The position numbers and the translations under genes were made by a program. Positions 1 through 6,046 of a stretch of DNA of 9,275 bases are shown in pieces. Every line of letters begins with the position of its first letter. Within the stretch, counting starts at the first letter, position 1. The DNA lies in NCBI GenBank assembly GCA_029938985.1, contig JAOZTW010000162.1, forward strand, positions 1 to 9,275. Direction: 5' to 3'. The stretch comes from Bacteroidales bacterium (GTDB lineage: Bacteria; Bacteroidota; Bacteroidia; Bacteroidales; JAOZQN01). Below the pieces are notes generated by a model. It searched no databases. It was given only the letters and a program-made list of their open reading frames with translations, and was not told the origin of the DNA.

Positions 1-336
1 GCTTTCTTCGTCTTCTTTTTTTCGTTCTTCGTATTCTTTTTTTCGTTTTCTTTCGTTTTCTTCGTTTTCTTTTTTATATTTCTTCTGCTGTTCTTCATTT
101 TCTTTTTGTCGTTTTCTTTGTCTCTCTTCGTCTTCTTTTACAAATTCTATCTTCCACTCTTCATATTCTTTTGCTGTTTCTATCTTCCACTCTTCATATT
201 TTTTTGTAGATTCTATCTTCCACTTTTTTAATTCTTTTTCTGATTGTTTGTGCCATTCTTCATATTCTACTTGTTTTTTTGTTAAAATACCAAGCATATT
301 ATAAACATCTTCACGTGTGTATTTTTGGAGTTCCAT
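1..336 (-). CDS. Partial coiled-coil protein with 11-residue (hendecad) repeats, C-terminus outside window
   Basis: The reading frame opens at an ATG (334-336, minus) and stays open for 112 codons to the left edge, so only the N-terminal part is visible. Residues 1-27 form a short, less repetitive head (MELQKYTREDVYNMLG...). From W28 the chain falls into 11-residue units: W28, W39, W50 and W61 are exactly 11 apart, then R72, Q83, N94 and R105 hold the same place. The core unit is WKIExxKxYEE. Composition is almost entirely E, K, R, Q, N and Y, with no signal peptide or membrane segment. Hendecads are a known coiled-coil periodicity, so a long cytoplasmic helix is likely. A promoter-like site lies just upstream (356-386). 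In Bacteroidota and cyanobacteria, repetitive coiled coils of this general style can precede a PD-(D/E)XK nuclease-like domain, but that part is not in the window, so function is unknown. Low-complexity shadow coding is possible, but the regular 11-residue phase argues for a real gene. Confidence 0.72.
   Translation of the reverse strand, partial: MELQKYTREDVYNMLGILTKKQVEYEEWHKQSEKELKKWKIESTKKYEEWKIETAKEYEEWKIEFVKEDEERQRKRQKENEEQQKKYKKENEENERKRKKEYEERKKEDEES
145..243 (-). repeat. 33-bp tandem repeats within the coiled-coil gene
   Basis: Three consecutive 33-bp units lie at 145-177, 178-210 and 211-243. The first two agree at 29 of 33 positions, with the first 23 identical. The third shares its first 14 bases and then diverges. 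Each unit encodes one 11-residue WKIE-type repeat, so copy-number change keeps the frame. Near-identity at DNA level suggests recent duplication of a unit. Confidence 0.8.
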
Positions 337-355
337 ATATTTAATTTTTATTAAG

Positions 356-386
356 CAAAAATAATTCTTTAGAACAAAGATACAAA
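356..386 (-). promoter_or_regulatory. Putative Bacteroidota-type promoter for the coiled-coil gene
   Basis: On the minus strand, TTTG (383-386) is followed after 19 bases by TATTTTTG (356-363), which fits the -33 TTTG / -7 TAnnTTTG pattern of Bacteroidota. The start codon (336) lies about 20 bases downstream. An overlapping alternative -7 box, TATCTTTG, is at 375-382 but has no matching -33 element. In such AT-rich DNA chance matches occur. Confidence 0.5.
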
Positions 387-516
387 AAATAAATGAAAAA
401 AATAGTTTTTTTCTGATTATAACTGATTTTGTTAAAATTGTAATTTACAGATTAACAGTTAATTATATAACAAATAAATTATTTAAAATTTTTAAAAATC
501 CGTGTTACTCCGTTAT

Positions 517-554
517 ATCTGTGTTCCTATCATTTATAGAACAGGAACACAGAT
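517..554. repeat. 12-bp perfect inverted repeat between coiled-coil and M48 genes
   Basis: ATCTGTGTTCCT (517-528) and AGGAACACAGAT (543-554) are perfect inverted arms around a 14-nt loop. The surrounding 494-560 has wording (CCGTGTTACTCCG..., CACAGATGACACTGATT) that resembles a degenerate intergenic repeat I have often seen in Bacteroidota genomes. It lies downstream of the M48 gene. A hairpin could end M48 transcription, but no U-tract follows the stem on the minus strand, so it is not a canonical intrinsic terminator. The rest of 337-591 shows no gene. Confidence 0.55.
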
Positions 555-591
555 GACACTGATTTGTATTTTTCAACAAAATCCGTTGTAA

Positions 592-1824
592 TTAGTTTAT
601 TTTAATATGTTTAATTCGTTCTAACAAAGGAGGATGCGAATAATACATAAAAACATAAAATTTATGTGGGGTTAGATTACTTAAATTATTTACCGACAAT
701 TTTTTGAGAGCAGAAATTAATTGTTCGCCATCATAATTTTCTTTTGCAAAACTATCTGCTTGGAACTCATTTTTGCGAGATAATATGTTCATAAACAAAC
801 CAGTAATTGTAGAAATGGGACTGTATAAAATGCCAAAAGAAATTAGTGCAATATGAAAACTTGTTTCTTGAACTCCAAGTGCTTGCGATAGTGCAGGATT
901 ACTTACAAAAAGTGAAAATATAAATAAAATTACTCCTGTTTGAAAAATTGAAAGTACCATTCCAACAAGTGTGTGTTTTTTTTTGTAATGTCCCACTTCG
1001 TGAGCCAAAACAGCAACTATTTCATTATTATTCATATCATTAATAAGTGTGTCGTAAAGTACAATTCTTTTCTTGCCACCTATTCCTGTGAAATAAGCAT
1101 TTGCTTTTGTTGAACGTTTTGAACCGTCGATTTGAAAGATATTTTTTAATTTAAAACCTACTTTATTGCTAAATTTTTCAATTTCTGTTCGAAGTTCTCC
1201 TTCAACAAGTGGTGTTTGTTTATTAAATAGGGGGACAATTAAATTGGAATAAAATAAAAGCATAAATAATGAAAACACCGAAACGGCTCCCCAAGTATAA
1301 ATCCAAAACATTTCCTGAGTAACCGTGTAAAACCAAATTATTAACGACATCATGCCTCCACCAATTATTCCTCCAATCAACCAACCTTTAATTTTGTCTA
1401 AAATAAAAGTTTTTACAGTTGTTTTGTTAAAACCAAATTTTTCTTCAATCACAAAAGTAGAATAAATTTCAAATGGAATACTCAAAATATCGTTAACAAA
1501 CATCAATATTGCAAAGAAAATTAGAGCTATAATAATTTGATTATCAGTATAACTTCTGGCAATATCGTCTATATATGCAAAACCTCCAAGAAAAAACATG
1601 AGCATAACAAGCACAAACGAAAACGCACCTGTGATGTAAGAAAATCTTGTATTTGCTTTGCCGTATTTTTGCGATTTTGCATATTTTTCTTCATCGTAAA
1701 TACCTTCAAGTTCTTTTGGCAATACCGAACTTCTTTTTGTTGAGTTTAAATAACTTAAATAATTTGAAAAAATAAATTCAAAAATTAAAATACAAACAAT
1801 GATATAAAAAAGCGTAGTAAACAT
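592..1824 (-). CDS. M48-family Ste24-type (CAAX prenyl protease 1-like) membrane metalloprotease
   Basis: The 410-residue product is a zinc metalloprotease of family M48. The HExxH motif is H275-E-V-G-H279, in the typical context ...NNEIVAVLAHEVGHYKKKH. The third zinc ligand is expected at E353 in NEFQAD, with D357 following, and the conserved YSHPPLLERI segment is at 395-404. The N-terminal half matches the Ste24 N-terminal membrane domain, including FEIYSTFVIEEKFGFNK at 118-134. Hydrophobic stretches suggest about seven membrane spans (near 5-25, 62-84, 97-118, 148-170, 173-196, 285-308 and 323-347). Length is close to the usual 410-430. Eukaryotic Ste24 trims prenylated proteins; bacteria lack that substrate, so here it probably degrades or processes membrane or misfolded proteins. 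The ATG starts a hydrophobic helix and no longer start is apparent. No good promoter lies immediately upstream; the best match is inside the mobile element at 2190-2220. Confidence 0.93.
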   Translation of the reverse strand: MFTTLFYIIVCILIFEFIFSNYLSYLNSTKRSSVLPKELEGIYDEEKYAKSQKYGKANTRFSYITGAFSFVLVMLMFFLGGFAYIDDIARSYTDNQIIIALIFFAILMFVNDILSIPFEIYSTFVIEEKFGFNKTTVKTFILDKIKGWLIGGIIGGGMMSLIIWFYTVTQEMFWIYTWGAVSVFSLFMLLFYSNLIVPLFNKQTPLVEGELRTEIEKFSNKVGFKLKNIFQIDGSKRSTKANAYFTGIGGKKRIVLYDTLINDMNNNEIVAVLAHEVGHYKKKHTLVGMVLSIFQTGVILFIFSLFVSNPALSQALGVQETSFHIALISFGILYSPISTITGLFMNILSRKNEFQADSFAKENYDGEQLISALKKLSVNNLSNLTPHKFYVFMYYSHPPLLERIKHIKIN

Positions 1825-1943
1825 ATTGAAATTTATGATTAGTTGTTAGTTAATTACAGTCTGGAAATCATTAGTTTAGCTAAGTATTTTGCAAAAATAA
1901 ATTCCAAATAGTAAATATTAAATAAAGAAATAATGATAAAATA

Positions 1944-2035
1944 AGGTTGCAAATATAGTAATAAAACTATAAATAACTAAGGAAATTAAACATATTATTT
2001 GATAGTCTTAATTATTTGTATTTAATTTGCAACCT
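1944..2035. repeat. Nested palindrome upstream of the M48 gene
   Basis: Outer arms AGGTTGCAAAT (1944-1954) and ATTTGCAACCT (2025-2035) are perfect 11-bp inverted repeats. Inside, AAATAACTAAG (1971-1981) and CTTAATTATTT (2007-2017) pair at 10 of 11 positions. The central loop is 1982-2006. It could be another short non-coding element or a structured leader of the M48 transcript. I could not find a target-site duplication at its ends. Together with the element at 2131-2253 it accounts for most of the gene-less stretch 1825-2294; no other gene is visible there. Confidence 0.6.
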
Positions 2036-2130
2036 ATTTAAAATGGTAAAATGGTTTTAAAATTTTAAAAATTCCGTATCTCTTCTTGAAAAATTAATTA
2101 AACCTTTGCACGAAACGATAGCAATTTATC

Positions 2131-2253
2131 TGCGTTTTTCACAAATATCAATTTCTTCATTGTATTTTAAATATTAAAATGCTCATTTACAAAGGTAAAC
2201 TTTAAATCTAATATTTCAAAAAAGCCTTGAACTTGACACTCGTGAAAAACGCT
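2131..2253 (-). mobile_element. MITE-like element, copy A (123 bp, 8-bp TSD)
   Basis: This non-coding element matches 4140-4262 in reverse orientation, without gaps and with 12 differences over 123 bp. Its ends are inverted repeats (GCGTTTTTCAC... / ...GTGAAAAACGC; about 17 of 21 positions match in this copy). It is bounded by a perfect 8-bp direct repeat AATTTATC at 2123-2130 and 2254-2261, the mark of transposition. There is no transposase, so a full-length relative elsewhere must have moved it. It sits 41 bp before the helicase start and about 306 bp before the M48 start. The left terminal repeat is more degenerate than in copy B, suggesting an older or decaying copy. 8-bp duplications are made by several IS families (for example ISL3, IS66, IS1595); I cannot say which is the parent. 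Strand is given so that both copies read in the same sense as copy B. Confidence 0.88.
2190..2220 (-). promoter_or_regulatory. Promoter-like sequence inside MITE copy A, facing the M48 gene
   Basis: On the minus strand, TTTG (2217-2220), a 19-base spacer and TACCTTTG (2190-2197) match the Bacteroidota -33/-7 consensus. The same two boxes and spacing are kept in the other copy. Transcription would leave the element leftwards to the M48 gene, whose ATG is about 365 bp downstream. I found no equally good pair between 1825 and 2130. Activity is inferred. Confidence 0.5.
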
Positions 2254-2294
2254 AATTTATCAATAACCATTAATAATTAATCACTAAATACAAT

Positions 2295-3992
2295 ATGCAA
2301 TTTAAAGAAATGGGTTTAAGCCCAGAAATTTTAGAAGCCATAGCAGAAATTGGCTTTGAATCACCAACTCCTATACAAAAGGAAATTATCCCGAAATTAC
2401 TTGAAACACAGTCTGATATAACAGGAATTGCTCAAACAGGAACTGGAAAAACTGCTGCCTTTGGATTACCAATTATTGAAAAACTTGATAATTCGAAAAG
2501 AACTCAAGCTTTAATTCTTAGTCCTACAAGAGAACTCGCTATTCAAATAGCAAAAGATATGGATGCTTATGCAAAACATACAAAATCAGTAAATATTGTT
2601 CCCGTTTATGGCGGAACAAGTATTGATACTCAAATTCGTGCTATCAAAAAAGGAGCACAAATTATTGTAGGTACTCCTGGACGTACATTAGACCTTATAA
2701 AAAGAAAAATATTAAAGGTTGGGAATATTAGAACTCTGGTACTTGACGAAGCAGATGAAATGCTTAACATGGGTTTTAAAGATGAACTTGATGGAATTTT
2801 AGAATCGACACCCGAAAATAGACAAACTCTTTTATTTTCAGCTACTATGCCAAAAGAAATTGAAGCAATAGCGAAAAATTATATGAGATCGCCAGAGAGA
2901 GTTAGTGTGAGCCAAAAAAATGTAGCAGCAAAAAATGTTGAACATTGTTATTATATGGTAAATGCAAGAGATAAATACTTGGCATTAAAGAGAATAGCAG
3001 ATATAAATCCAAAAATTTATGGAATAGTTTTTTGTCGTACTCGTAGAGAGACAAAAGAAATAGCAGATAAATTAATTACTGATGGCTATAATGCAGATGC
3101 TTTACATGGCGACCTTTCGCAGGCTCAAAGAGATACTGTTATGCAACGATTTAGACTTCGCAGACTGCAAATTCTTGTAGCTACAGATGTGGCAGCACGA
3201 GGAATTGATGTTACAGACCTTACTCATATTATTAATTTTAATTTACCAGATGAATTAGAAATTTATATTCACCGAAGTGGACGTACTGGTAGAGCTGGGA
3301 AAAAAGGTATTTCTATTTCAATTATTCATAGCCGTGAAACTGGACGATTGAGACAAATATCAAAAATTGTTGGAAAAAAGTTTGAACAAAAACAAGTTCC
3401 TGGAGGAAAAGAAATTTGTGAAAAACAACTTTATAGCCTAATTGATAAAGTAGAAAAAATTGAAGTTGACGAATCTCAAATTGAAGAATATCTTGAAACA
3501 ATAAATAAAAAATTAGAATGGCTCAGCAAAGAGGACCTTGTTAAAAGATTTGTTGCAATGGAGTTCAATAGATTTATTGATTATTACAAAAATGCTCCTG
3601 ATTTGAATATAATGAAAAAGGAACGAGTTAAAGGTGGACGTGATACAGATAGAGGAAACCAAACAAAATTTTCTCGCTTTTTTATTAATGTTGGAAAAAG
3701 AGACAATCTACAACCGCAAAACTTGATTGGAATAATAAACGAAAATTCGAAAGTTAGAAATATAGAAATTGGTAAAATTGATATTTTAAAAAACTTCTCA
3801 TTCTTCGAAACTGATAGCAATTTTGAAAAAGTGATATTAGAGTCGTTTAATAAAGCGGAATTTAATGGAATTAAATTGAGTGTGGAAGTAGCAAGTCCAC
3901 GTGAGAAAAAATCATCTGGAGCTGGTGGTAGAAGAAAAAAAGACGATTTCAAAAGCCGTAATAAAAGAAAAAACTACGATAGAAGGTATTAA
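2295..3992 (+). CDS. deaD: DEAD-box ATP-dependent RNA helicase (DeaD/CsdA-like)
   Basis: The 565-residue product has all DEAD-box core motifs in order: Q motif with F21 and Q28, motif I AQTGTGKT (46-53), PTREL (77-81), GG (106-107), TPGR (127-130), DEAD (151-154), SAT (182-184), the motif IV region GIVFCRTRRET (243-253), ARGID (301-305) and HRSGRTGRAG (326-335). Residues about 457-533 (SRFFINVGKRDNLQP... to ...GIKLSVEVA) match the DbpA/CsdA RNA-binding domain. A basic tail rich in K, R and G (about 535-565) follows. This architecture belongs to helicases that remodel rRNA in ribosome assembly and unwind structured RNA in the cold. Action in the cytoplasm is expected, using ATP. The start fits the family (MQFKEMGLSPEILEAI). 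The gene stands alone and ends in a strong terminator. No consensus promoter is seen between the MITE (ending 2253) and the ATG, so the insertion may have displaced or altered the native promoter. Confidence 0.96.
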   Translation: MQFKEMGLSPEILEAIAEIGFESPTPIQKEIIPKLLETQSDITGIAQTGTGKTAAFGLPIIEKLDNSKRTQALILSPTRELAIQIAKDMDAYAKHTKSVNIVPVYGGTSIDTQIRAIKKGAQIIVGTPGRTLDLIKRKILKVGNIRTLVLDEADEMLNMGFKDELDGILESTPENRQTLLFSATMPKEIEAIAKNYMRSPERVSVSQKNVAAKNVEHCYYMVNARDKYLALKRIADINPKIYGIVFCRTRRETKEIADKLITDGYNADALHGDLSQAQRDTVMQRFRLRRLQILVATDVAARGIDVTDLTHIINFNLPDELEIYIHRSGRTGRAGKKGISISIIHSRETGRLRQISKIVGKKFEQKQVPGGKEICEKQLYSLIDKVEKIEVDESQIEEYLETINKKLEWLSKEDLVKRFVAMEFNRFIDYYKNAPDLNIMKKERVKGGRDTDRGNQTKFSRFFINVGKRDNLQPQNLIGIINENSKVRNIEIGKIDILKNFSFFETDSNFEKVILESFNKAEFNGIKLSVEVASPREKKSSGAGGRRKKDDFKSRNKRKNYDRRY

Positions 3993-4021
3993 CAAGCTTT
4001 CAAATTAATAAATTTATTTTG

Positions 4022-4051
4022 GCGTAAATGTTTTACATTTACGCTTTTTTT
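4022..4051 (+). terminator. Intrinsic terminator of the helicase gene
   Basis: GCGTAAATGT (4022-4031) pairs perfectly with ACATTTACGC (4035-4044) over 10 bp with a 3-nt loop (or 9 bp with a 5-nt loop), followed by seven T (4045-4051). It lies 30 bp after the helicase stop codon. On the minus strand no T-run follows, so it works in one direction. Confidence 0.9.
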
Positions 4052-4139
4052 GTATGATTAAAAAAAATGAAAAGTAATTAACACTTTTTTATCAATTGCT
4101 TAAATACTGAATGTTATAATTTCTATTATAAAAATTTAT

Positions 4140-4262
4140 GGCGTTTTTCACGAGTGTCAAGTTCAAGGCTTTTTTGAAATATTAAAATTAAAGTTTACCT
4201 TTGTAAATGAGCATTTTAATATTTCATAAGTAACGAAGAAATTGATACTCGTGAAAAACGCC
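4140..4262 (+). mobile_element. MITE-like element, copy B (123 bp, 8-bp TSD)
   Basis: The ends are near-perfect terminal inverted repeats: GGCGTTTTTCACGAGT at 4140-4155 is exactly mirrored at 4247-4262, and 20 of 21 terminal positions match. A perfect 8-bp direct repeat AAATTTAT flanks it at 4132-4139 and 4263-4270. Within lies a second perfect inverted repeat (GAAATATTAAAAT, 4176-4188, against ATTTTAATATTTC, 4213-4225) and in its loop a small TTTAC/GTAAA hairpin, so the whole element can fold as nested stems. It encodes no protein of note. It is inserted between the helicase terminator and the 3' end of the convergent aldehyde dehydrogenase gene, a site where insertion should be harmless. 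It is in the opposite orientation to the copy at 2131-2253. Confidence 0.9.
4173..4203 (+). promoter_or_regulatory. Promoter-like sequence inside MITE copy B
   Basis: TTTG (4173-4176), a 19-base spacer and TACCTTTG (4196-4203) match the Bacteroidota promoter pattern. It points right, towards the 3' end of the minus-strand aldehyde dehydrogenase gene, so any transcript would be antisense to that gene unless stopped in the palindrome at 4283-4381. Activity is inferred from the motif alone. Confidence 0.45.
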
Positions 4263-4282
4263 AAATTTATTGAATTATATAA

Positions 4283-4381
4283 TAAGTGAAAAAGAAAAAT
4301 AAGTAGCTCCTAATCAGCTTGTTTATCTTACTCTTAAAAAAATGCAGAACTTAGAGCTATTTACTAATTCATTTTCACTTA
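4283..4381. repeat. Nested palindrome downstream of the aldehyde dehydrogenase gene
   Basis: Outer arms TAAGTGAAAA (4283-4292) and TTTTCACTTA (4372-4381) are perfect inverted repeats. Inner arms TAAGTAGCTC (4300-4309) and GAGCTATTTA (4354-4363) pair at 9 of 10 positions. A T-rich run follows the inner arm on the minus strand (TTATTTTTCTTTTT), so the structure may end transcription of the aldehyde dehydrogenase gene, whose stop codon is about 36 bp away. It may instead be another short mobile palindrome, though no target-site duplication is evident. With the terminator and MITE this accounts for most of the gene-less 3993-4416. Confidence 0.6.
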
Positions 4382-4416
4382 AAGTATTTCATTTAAAACG
4401 CAAAATATTTATTATA

Positions 4417-5973
4417 TTATGATAAATCAAAAACAATTCCTTGTGCCAGTGGAAGATCTGTACCATAATTAATAGTATTAGTTTGTCTTCTCATGTAAGC
4501 TTTCCATGAGTCAGAACCAGATTCTCTACCACCACCAGTATCTTTTTCGCCACCAAATGCACCACCAATTTCAGCACCAGAAGTACCAATGTTTACATTT
4601 GCAATTCCACAATCCGAACCTTGTTGCGAAAGAAATTGTTCGGACTCAAGAATATTGCGAGTAAAAATAGCCGAAGAAAGTCCTTGAGGAACACCGTTTT
4701 GTAATTCAATAGCTTCGTCTATCGTTTTGTATTTCATTATATAAAGTACAGGAGCAAAAGTTTCGTCCTGTACAATTTCGTATTCATTTTTTGCTTCAAT
4801 TATAGTTGGTTGAACATAACAACCCGATTCATAACCTTCGCCTTCAAACACTTTGTTCCCAAACAAAACATTACCACCTTCGCTAATTGCTTTTTCAATT
4901 GCATTTTGAAAATCTTTAACCGCCCATTTATCAATCATAGGACCTACAAGAGTGTTAGTATCAAGCGAATGACCTGTTTTTGCATCAAGTTGACCGTAAG
5001 CTTTTACTAATTTACCAACAAAGCTGTCATAAATATCTTCGTGAATTATTAGGCGACGAGTAGATGTACAACGTTGTCCGGTAGTACCAACTGCTCCAAA
5101 TAATGCTGCTGTAAGAGCCATATCCAAATCTGCTTTTTCCGAAATAATTACTGCATTATTTCCTCCAAGTTCAAGAATAACTTTTCCAAGTCTTTGACCT
5201 ACAAGGCTTGCAACTTTTCGTCCTATTTTTACCGAACCAGTTACCGAAATCAATGGTAATCTTTTATCATTAATAAAATCGTTGCCAAGAATACTTGAAC
5301 TTGCAACAATAAGATTAATAATACCTTCTGGTAAGTTATTTCTTTTTAATACATTAGCCATAATATTGTGAACTGCAACTGCTGTTATTGGAGTTTTAGA
5401 AGATGGTTTCCAAACAATTACATCGCCAGCTATTAGTGCAAGCATTGCGTTCCATGCCCAAACAGCTACTGGAAAGTTGAATGCAGAAATTACGCCAACT
5501 ACTCCAAGTGGGTGATATTGGTCGTACATTCTGTGTTTCTCTCTTTCCGAGTGCATTGTAAATCCGTATAATTGACGAGATTGCCCAACTGCAAAATCAC
5601 AAATATCAATCATTTCTTGTACTTCGCCAAGTCCTTCTTGATAAATTTTACCCATTTCTATTGAAACAAGTTTTCCTAAATCGTCTTTATATTTACGAAG
5701 TTCATCGCCCATCTGACGCACAATTTCGCCACGTTTTGGTGCAGGAATCATTCTCCATACTTTGAATGCCGATTGAGCTTTGCCCATCATTAATTCGTAG
5801 TCGTCCCAACTTGCTTGTTTTACCGAAGCTATCAATTTACCATCACCTGGTGAATATGATTCTACCTCTTTCCCATTGGTTTCTAACCATTCTACTCCTG
5901 TGCAAACACCATTGTTTACTTGCTTAATACCAAGGTTATCTAAAACCGACTGAATGTTATATTTGTCAGACAT
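4417..5973 (-). CDS. amaB: ALDH7-family aldehyde dehydrogenase (antiquitin-like; probable L-aminoadipate-semialdehyde / piperideine-6-carboxylate dehydrogenase)
   Basis: The 518-residue product is an NAD(P)+-dependent aldehyde dehydrogenase. Catalytic C302 lies in GQRCTSTRR (299-307), the general base E268 in LELGGNN (267-273), the oxyanion Asn at N166 in FNFP, and the cofactor-contacting lysine at K189 in WKPSSKT. The C-terminal stretch 464-504, with TSGAEIGGAFGGEKDTGGG, GRESGSDSWKAYMRRQT and TINYGTDLPLAQG, is nearly the same as I recall for human ALDH7A1 and marks this subfamily. R301 beside the catalytic Cys and a Glu near 117-120 fit the positions reported to bind the aminoadipate moiety. 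The known reaction oxidises alpha-aminoadipate semialdehyde to alpha-aminoadipate in lysine catabolism; bacterial names include amaB and pcd. No other lysine-degradation gene is nearby, so the substrate is inferred from the subfamily and the symbol is provisional. Full length, cytoplasmic, with its own promoter at 6047-6077. Confidence 0.92.
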   Translation of the reverse strand: MSDKYNIQSVLDNLGIKQVNNGVCTGVEWLETNGKEVESYSPGDGKLIASVKQASWDDYELMMGKAQSAFKVWRMIPAPKRGEIVRQMGDELRKYKDDLGKLVSIEMGKIYQEGLGEVQEMIDICDFAVGQSRQLYGFTMHSEREKHRMYDQYHPLGVVGVISAFNFPVAVWAWNAMLALIAGDVIVWKPSSKTPITAVAVHNIMANVLKRNNLPEGIINLIVASSSILGNDFINDKRLPLISVTGSVKIGRKVASLVGQRLGKVILELGGNNAVIISEKADLDMALTAALFGAVGTTGQRCTSTRRLIIHEDIYDSFVGKLVKAYGQLDAKTGHSLDTNTLVGPMIDKWAVKDFQNAIEKAISEGGNVLFGNKVFEGEGYESGCYVQPTIIEAKNEYEIVQDETFAPVLYIMKYKTIDEAIELQNGVPQGLSSAIFTRNILESEQFLSQQGSDCGIANVNIGTSGAEIGGAFGGEKDTGGGRESGSDSWKAYMRRQTNTINYGTDLPLAQGIVFDLS

Positions 5974-6046
5974 AATTAATAATTTGATTATTGAATTTGT
6001 TATTTATGCGTTTAATTTTGTTCTATTTTATAAAACATTTAATAGG

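Noticed and set aside
145..243. CRISPR-like repeats
   Set aside because: The 33-bp units are contiguous without spacers and encode protein repeats.
1537..1743. 68-codon plus-strand frame within the M48 gene
   Set aside because: Antisense to conserved protease sequence, with K/F-rich content typical of shadow frames.
3584..3952. 122-codon minus-strand frame inside the helicase gene
   Set aside because: It lies antisense to the conserved RNA-binding domain and basic tail, with no recognisable features; a shadow of the real gene.
4114..4131. TTATAAT-ttct-ATTATAA hairpin beside MITE copy B
   Set aside because: Seven A/T pairs in very AT-rich DNA are expected by chance; it has no T-tract and no repeat elsewhere in the window.
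2123..4270. Helicase as cargo of a composite transposon
   Set aside because: Each element has its own, different 8-bp duplication, and there is no common duplication outside the pair, so independent insertions fit better.
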